Positions 58,281 through 64,000 of a stretch of DNA of 64,000 bases are shown here, in pieces. The notes beneath the pieces were generated by a model. The model was given only the letters and a program-made list of their open reading frames with translations, had not been told where the DNA came from and did not search any database. The position numbers were made by a program, and so were the translations under genes. This DNA is from Distichodus sexfasciatus (Eukaryota > Chordata > Actinopteri > Characiformes > Distichodontidae), in assembly GCA_032718565.1 (NCBI GenBank), contig JAVGVS010000008.1, positions 3,443,343-3,507,342 on the forward strand, written 5' to 3'. The number at the start of each line of letters is the position of its first letter. Positions within the stretch are counted from its first letter, which is position 1.

Positions 58281-58777
58281 AGTTGTCTGATTTTTTTTTC
58301 GGACAAATTGTTTTTTTTGACCAGTTGAACTTCACTGCCAGCTTCTCCAGCTGCTACAGATACCCTGCCATTTGTAGTGAGTTCTTGACTGTGTATGTCC
58401 TGCCCTTTCCTCGATTATGATTGGGTAGCAAGAGAGAAGTGACATTGATGAGCCTAGCGCTGTTCTCTGAGAGCTGCAGCAAAGAAACGTCTCCAATGGC
58501 ATTGCTTTTTCCTCTGAAGTCGCTTAGCGCTCTGAACGCTGAAGCTCATAGGATTTGTATTAAAAGTAGGTGCAGCCAGCACAAAACCACGTTTGGTGGA
58601 CACAGACGCTTAGAGAGTTTGTGGAAGTGGTTTATGTAGTACTGCTGGTTTATTGCTATCATAGTAACTAACATTTCAGTTGTGCCTCATGATCAGGTTG
58701 GATTGTAGTTTAGTCATGATTTTCACTGCCCTGATTCTTTGCTGTCGGTGAGGGGCAGGGATTAAAAAGATTATCAT

Positions 58778-59414
58778 ATGTGACCCTCCACGGCAAAACC
58801 AGTCGCTTGTCGCAACGGAGGTTTCCGAGAAAAACGAGCGTTTATGTTACGTGGGGTAAAATTTTGGACTTTTTGTTTTTAGTGTTTTGAAACAGTGGAG
58901 GGTCTATACTGTACTGTTGTGAATAAATTTCGCTGAAAAACTTACCTTTTCCATCTTAAAAACGTGACTTTCTTGAGGTGAGGAATTCAATTCCAGCAGA
59001 ATGTTAAAAGTTTCTGTTTTGACCGCTCTACTCTAATATTTACGGTAAATCCACTGGTTGTCTAGCGTGAAGATATTTCTCCGGAATCCATCTTCGTCTC
59101 CCGGGTTCAGTTAACTTAACGCAGGTAGGCTATCCGTGTGGCTGTGAATGCAGCGTAGGCTACCGTAAATACAAACGTAGCCGCGACCGCACCAAGCGTC
59201 TGTGAGTGCTACGTCGATAGTCAACTTCAAAGGCAGATTTCTCCGTTTCTCACTTGGCGTGACAGGAGAAACCCGACTCCTTTGAATGTTGATATCTCAG
59301 TCATATGTCGTCCCATTCATTCAATATAGGTATCGTTTTGAAGCTTGATTTATGCCCTTTCATGAAAACATCATAAATGCGACAAGTGACTGGTTTTGCC
59401 GTGCAGAGTCACAT
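58778..59414 (+). mobile_element. TIR MITE family C, copy 4
   Basis: 637 bp. The left end is ATGTGACCCTCCACGGCAAA with AGTCGCTTGTCGCAACGG after it. The right end is GCGACAAGTGACTGG then TTTTGCCGTGCAGAGTCACAT. Internal sequence is nearly the same as copy 3 without its hAT insert. A deletion of about 15 bases lies just inside the right terminal repeat. Non-coding. Confidence 0.85.
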
Positions 59415-59751
59415 ATGCCATCGTAAGTAACACCAGGTGTGTAGTCAAATGGCTTCTATAAAATTTCTAGCAGCCTCACGTTCTGATGCTGTAACACAGG
59501 ACGGAATAACAACCTGTTAATTCAGGAGGATCATTCCTTTGTCAGTTCAAGCTCTTCATTGTCTTCACACATGCAATGGAGATCCAGTAAAAGGTGAGAA
59601 TTATGTGCACTTCATATACTGCCATAACAAACTTGATGGACGACAGCTGTTTTCAACACAATACAGCAAGTTATACACTGCCGGATAAGATGAAATACAG
59701 TCCCTCTGTTTTCCAGACATTTACATTCACAGAATTTAGCAGGCTCTCTGA

Positions 59752-59998
59752 TAAAGTGAGTGATTATTTGTCATTGTGAACACACCACAGCATCACACTG
59801 TGCACCACAACAAAATGTGACCCTTCTGCATGTGACCCATCCGTGTAGGAGCAGTGGGCAGTGCCCGGGTAGCAGTGCATGGGGACGGTATCTTGCTTAT
59901 GAATACCTCAGTGGTACCTTTTCCGGTCCGGGATTTGAACCAGCGACCTTCCGTTCATGGGGTAAACGCTCTAACCGTTAAACCAGCAACTGCTCCAA
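59752..59998 (-). repeat. SINE family A copy
   Basis: Minus-strand copy with GTGAGTGATTATTTGTCATT, GTGACCCATCCGTGTAGGAG, CTTGCTTATGAATACCTCAG and the head complement AACCGTTAAACCAGCAACTG. Confidence 0.78.
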
Positions 59999-60077
59999 GG
60001 TACCAGGGTACATTACAGCTGGTTAAAACGAAGAACCCCGTTTTATTTGGGGTGGGTGATCTGCTTCTCTTTACAGC

Positions 60078-60258
60078 ATTTGGTATCCAGAGCGGCTTCA
60101 CTTCCTAAGTTCAGGGACAGTCTCCCTGAGAGCAACCTGGGGTTGAGGGTCTTGCTCAAGGACCCAGTGAAGGCAATGCCAGAGGTAGGTGGGTGTCGAA
60201 CCCACAACCATTTGGTCCAGAGTCAAGTCTCCTAACCACTCGGCCACCACCACCCCTA
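60078..60258 (-). repeat. tRNA-Ser-derived SINE, best copy
   Basis: Read on the minus strand it begins GTGGTGGCCGAGTGGTTAGG, very like the start of a serine tRNA (A-box TGGCCGAGTGG). It then has GTTGTGGGTTCGACACCC with a perfect B-box GGTTCGACACC. The body follows with complement of CAAGGACCCAGTGAAGGC, GTCTTGCTC and TTTGGTATCCAGAGCGGCTT. The cloverleaf is not closed (3' acceptor side absent), so it is a SINE, not a tRNA gene. Confidence 0.75.
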
Positions 60259-60441
60259 TATTAAGTCAGTACAGACGTGACTCCCTGGACCAACTGATAC
60301 TGAAGGGTCTTACTCAAGGCCTCGGACCCTTTTGTCCGTAACTCTGCGTCCTACTATTAAGCCGCCACCTCAGACAATTATGTTTACTAGTAGAAAGACA
60401 GTAGAAATGTATATTTGGTAGTTGTTTTAATTCACCCAATT

Positions 60442-60790
60442 TGGGCAGTTGATAGTGTAACGGTTAGGGCACTCACCCTGTAATGGTAGGGTGTTCGCCC
60501 CGTGATCAGAAGGTCGCCGGTTCGACTCCATGGACTGGTAAAGGTACCACTGAGGTACTCGTGAGCAAGGTACCGTCCCCAAGCACTGCCCTTGTCAGCT
60601 GCCCACCGCTCCTTCACGGATGGGTGAAGTGCAGAGTTGACCTTCAGCCATGAGGAATCATGACGCATAAATGATATTTTTCACGATATAAACACACGCG
60701 CTGCGTTTGTTAGCGAGGTCACATTTTGTTGTGGTGCACTGTGTGCTGTGCTGTGGTGTGTTCACAATGACAAATAATCCCTCACTTTCA
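60442..60790 (+). repeat. SINE family A copy with 81-bp internal insert
   Basis: The head GGGCAGTTGATAGTGTAACG is followed by a second partial head (GTAATGGTAGGGTGTTCGCC) and a perfect-style B-box GGTTCGACTCC. The body is normal up to GTGCAGAG (60636). An 81-base foreign segment follows (60637-60717), then the body resumes at GTCACATTTTGTTG. The insert recurs at 63704-63784. Confidence 0.78.
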
Positions 60791-61170
60791 CAAACATGTC
60801 TCCATGACAGTATTTAATTGTGTCTCCCACGTGCTTCTCAGAGCCATTTTATTTCGACTGACTTTGGTTTACACCGGCCTCAGTCCAAGAGAATTGCTGG
60901 AACGTTCATAACATGTTTGCGACACACGTGAAAGAGGCTTACGACGGTTTTTACCGCTCGTTTCTATAGACTCGTTTCATCCTGCCATTGCAGCTGTGTC
61001 TAATCTCTCAGTCACGGAGAGTTTCTGAATTTGAACGCCACCGTCAGCCTGCAGTTTGTGACTGGTTTATAGAAATCCAGCGTCCCAGGGCCCTATTAGC
61101 GTGTTGTGGGTGGTTCAAATTCTAATGCCAACCGTTCCGGGCCCCACACTGCAGCCGGCAGCTTGACTCT

Positions 61171-61219
61171 GCGAGGCCGAGGTCACGGAGGTCACGGAGG
61201 TCACTGAGGTCGGCCTCGC
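61171..61219. promoter_or_regulatory. Array of AGGTCA half-sites (DR3 spacing) inside a 10-bp inverted repeat
   Basis: Four half-sites at 61180, 61189, 61198 and 61207 read AGGTCA, AGGTCA, AGGTCA, AGGTCG, with 3-base spacers CGG, CGG, CTG. Direct repeats with 3-base spacing are the classical vitamin D receptor/RXR layout. The array is flanked by GCGAGGCCGA (61171-61180) and its exact complement TCGGCCTCGC (61210-61219). Binding is inference. Confidence 0.4.
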
Positions 61220-61304
61220 CATCGCATCCTCGTAGCCGCGGGGGCTAATGAATTCCGAAGCGTGCCCTCTGCGCCAGACCCTGCAGCGCTGCATAATCTG
61301 TCCC

Positions 61305-61336
61305 CCTCTCTCTCTCTCTCTCTCTCTCCCCCTCTC
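61305..61336. repeat. (CT)n microsatellite
   Basis: A CT run of about 25 bases with C-rich ends. Confidence 0.85.
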
Positions 61337-62165
61337 TGATCGGCGGAGCGTCCGGCGGCCGCACTGTCTCCCCGTTGAAAGATGGCTGCCTGCCCTGTAA
61401 ATGAAAGCTTATGAGTCAAGCGCCAGTCATCCGTCTGCGCTTTGATTCGCCCTGATTGGACGGCGGTCCGCGCGGCGGCCGTCGTTAACCCCCGGTGCCG
61501 CTCCTCGCGCTGAGCGATGAACTCGCCGGGGGAAAACACTGCCCTTAAAGCCCCTGCCGCCCGGCGTTCGGCGGATATATGAATTTCAATTGGATTTGGA
61601 AAAGCCGGGACCTTGGGAGGCACTTGGAGTGACCTTTGTCAATGCGCCATTGTTGGAGATCACAGTTATTTATTTGTTGCCGCCTCTTACCCCCAAATCA
61701 AGACTGAAAGCGCGTCTTTGGAAATGCCATGTGGCCATCCTCACTCGCGGTCGTATAACTTGTAATAAAATAAACGCATTAGAGATATATGCATTCGATT
61801 CATCCAAAAAGGCGGCGGATTGACATTATTTATTGTTGTTTGGCATTTTTCCGCTTTTTTTCACCCACCTCACGATTCTACCCCGGGGAGGTCGGTTGGT
61901 ATTTGAAATACCTTTCCAATTGTATAGTCGTGTGCATTAGCATGTTCAATGCCATTTTGAGCCAGAAAGGGAAGCTTTGAATTAGATTCCATATTCTTAT
62001 TGTGTTATATTACCGCGCAACGCTGTTCGCTGTTCCCAGCTGGCCTCTGGTGAGATTTTTAAACTCAAGCACAGCTTGCGATAATTTGGCTCTGTTATAA
62101 GGTGTGGAATACAGATTGCTCTTGGTCACACAAGAACACGGTAATATAACAAGGAGAGGGAAAGG

Positions 62166-62235
62166 CGAGTGTGTGTGTGTGTGTGTGTGCGCGTGCGCGG
62201 GGGTGGGGGTGGGTGTGTATGTGTGTGTGTGGCTG
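62166..62235. repeat. (GT)n and G-rich low-complexity tract
   Basis: A GT run, GCGCGTGCGCGGGGGTGGGG, then GTGTGT again. Confidence 0.8.
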
Positions 62236-63514
62236 TGACTGTGCTCAGGGTCGCTGGTGTGGCTGCTGGTTCTTAGCTCCAGGCCGCTCCGTGGTCCGGC
62301 CGCGCCGGGTGTCCTGCTGTTTGCCACTGCTCATTAGCTCAGCACCGGCGCTGATCCCGGGTCAGGACAGCGTCGCTAATAGCCGGATTGGGAGGGATTA
62401 AGCCGGAGCGAGGGCGGCGCTCTCACGCGCTGCTCTCTGCTGTCCTCTGCAGTTAAGACCAGATCACAGCCGCCTCGCACAGGACACACGGCGACCAGGC
62501 CGCCCCGAATCGATGCACAATTAACCGGCTGGGATAAAGATAGAAACTTCCCTGTTCAGCAGGAAAAGGAGGCGAAAAGGCGGGAAGAGCATCTTTGTTG
62601 AATATGTTTAATCGCTGCTTTTGAGATCTGAGACGTCGACGTTACCGGGTTTAAACAGATTTGAGCAGTGCCTTTCTTCTGTAGTGCATGTAAACATCGA
62701 TCGGTGTAGGCTTAACAAGTTTGATGTCTTCCTGAAAATAAACTATTTGGCTTTTCTTACAGATTATTTTTAGAAGCGCCGGCACAAAAGCGCGTCTCCC
62801 TCCCTCCCTAACCTCCCTCCCTCCCTCGCCGTGCGCCACTTCTTCAGAATAGACTTTAATTGGTTAAAAGCATGACTGCTGAAGCAATTAAGATGACAGG
62901 TGAACCTGTGTGGCGAGCGTGTTCTTTTAACCTCAGCTGTCGAGGCTGACAGATCCCAAACCCCGCCGCATGCGTTACCATGGCGATCAGTATTTGATTC
63001 CATTAAACTTTTTTTCGGGTTTGGAGAACTGGAATGTGGCTTCCCAGACTTTTGCCACCGTAGAAATTTAAGATTGAAAAGGCTTTTGTCACATGAACAA
63101 TGTAGGATGAGATTCTGCCTTTTTCCACAAGACTGCAGGCAATTAACACAACAGGGCAACATTACAACGCAACAAATACTCAGTATAAAATACGAACCAC
63201 TGTGAGATATCTGAACAACACTCAGCGCAGCGATCAGCATGAGGTAGTAAAGTGGGTGATAAAGCAGAGTAGCAGTATAAAGTCACACAGTGGGAAGAAT
63301 ATGGCGCAATACGGAGAATGCTGCAGGATCCTACAGAATTGGCCATAAATAATAAAGTGAGAGTGCAAAGTGGAAGAGATCAGGAGAAGATAAGTAGTTA
63401 ATGACAGTGTAATTAGAATTTTAGCATTGCACTATGTTGTGTTGGTCTTAACTGGGGTAGAAGCTGTGCCTAATTGTTTTGTGTGGAAAACATGTAGGCG
63501 TCTTTCCACATGTG

Positions 63515-64000
63515 TGCAAATTAAGGGTGGGAATCGAAAACTGGTTCCGACTCAGAGCCAGTTTCCATCTGATCAGTTCCATCGGAATTGTACACCTCCA
63601 ACGTTATCGATTCTTCTTAATGATTCTCTCATTTCCCAGCACGACGTTTTCCGTTTTTTCCTAAGCTTTGCATCATGGTACTTTACGTAACACTCTCTGC
63701 GACTTGACCTTCAGCCATGAGGAATCATGACGCATAAATGATATTTTTCACGATATAAACACACACGCTGCGTTTGTTAGCGAGAGCAACTCTAACAGGG
63801 AAGTCCACCATTCACTAAAATGTTCCAGTTCAGCTAAATCTTCCCATTTATTACAGACAAAACTTCTATTTTAGCTGATAAATAACAAAAACAACCAGCG
63901 TTCTACTCACAGTGCAGCCATTTACTTGAGATTTATTTATTCCTGACGCGTCCACAGCGCTGTTGTGCCGCAGCTCTCATATGGAACGCCCTCAAGGCAA
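63515..64000. mobile_element. Probable DNA-element fragment cut by the window end
   Basis: Begins near AAGGGTGGGAATCGAAAACT, which resembles the end of a teleost hAT-like element. It contains the 81-base segment shared with 60637-60717. The phrase CTCTCATATGGAACGCC at about 63975 also occurs at 10193-10209. The far end is outside the window, so the type is not certain. Confidence 0.4.

Larger units (their letters stand above)
52919..64000 (+). other. dpyd intron 3, 5' part
   Basis: Begins GTAAGA and continues past the window end. No sequence for the expected exon 4 (CLKCADAPCQKSCP-like) is seen on the plus strand. Listed repeats occupy parts. Positions 54.2-55.2 kb, 56.1-57.9 kb and 61.2-63.5 kb have no supported gene. 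Confidence 0.85.

Noticed and set aside
60190..60258. Serine-tRNA-like sequence on the minus strand
   Set aside because: It resembles the 5' half and T-arm of a tRNA but lacks a matching 3' acceptor strand and continues into a repeat body.
52919..64000. Search for dpyd exon 4 (first Fe-S cysteine motif)
   Set aside because: No stretch encodes CLKCADAPCQ-like sequence between AG and GT signals on the plus strand, so it must lie beyond the window.

Overview
This is vertebrate, almost certainly teleost fish, nuclear DNA. The evidence is long introns with GT-AG splice signals, dense (AC)n and (CT)n microsatellites, several tRNA-derived SINE families, small hAT-type elements ending in TAGGG..CCCTA, a decayed L1-like LINE, and two strongly recognisable vertebrate loci. 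Coding density is very low: only about 230 bases are host protein-coding. Species cannot be fixed from what is here.

Layout. (1) Positions 1-18.2 kb are intergenic or regulatory and hold the microRNA gene mir-137 (hairpin 2142-2224, + strand), with its complete mature 3p and 5p arms. (2) A GC/CpG-rich block at about 18.24-18.81 kb leads into exon 1 of dpyd (dihydropyrimidine dehydrogenase, first enzyme of uracil/thymine breakdown), 18812-18850. (3) Intron 1 (18.85-37.36 kb) carries a 640-bp inverted-repeat MITE family, an 886-bp hAT element with a BED-finger fragment, other small TIR elements, and a GC-rich block at 34.85-35.01 kb that could hold an alternative first exon. (4) dpyd exon 2 lies at about 37363-37475. 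(5) Intron 2 (37.48-52.83 kb) is SINE-rich and contains a three-level nested transposon (44694-46554), an L1-like remnant (46.63-47.77 kb) and a 1.2-kb polypyrimidine tract running into the acceptor of exon 3. (6) dpyd exon 3 is at about 52838-52918. (7) The 5' part of intron 3 fills the rest of the window. Exon 4, with the first iron-sulfur cysteines, is not present.

The three exons encode 78 residues that match the N-terminus of vertebrate DPYD without a length difference. The exon 2 donor is odd: the strong GTGAGT site gives a frameshift, while frame is kept only by a weak GT site with a shifted acceptor, or by a non-GT site at the mammalian boundary. mir-137 sits upstream of dpyd on the same strand, as it does in human, but only 16.6 kb away, so the intervening sequence is a compact candidate regulatory domain. 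Much of the rest is mobile-element debris, and no CRISPR, operon or other prokaryotic system is present.
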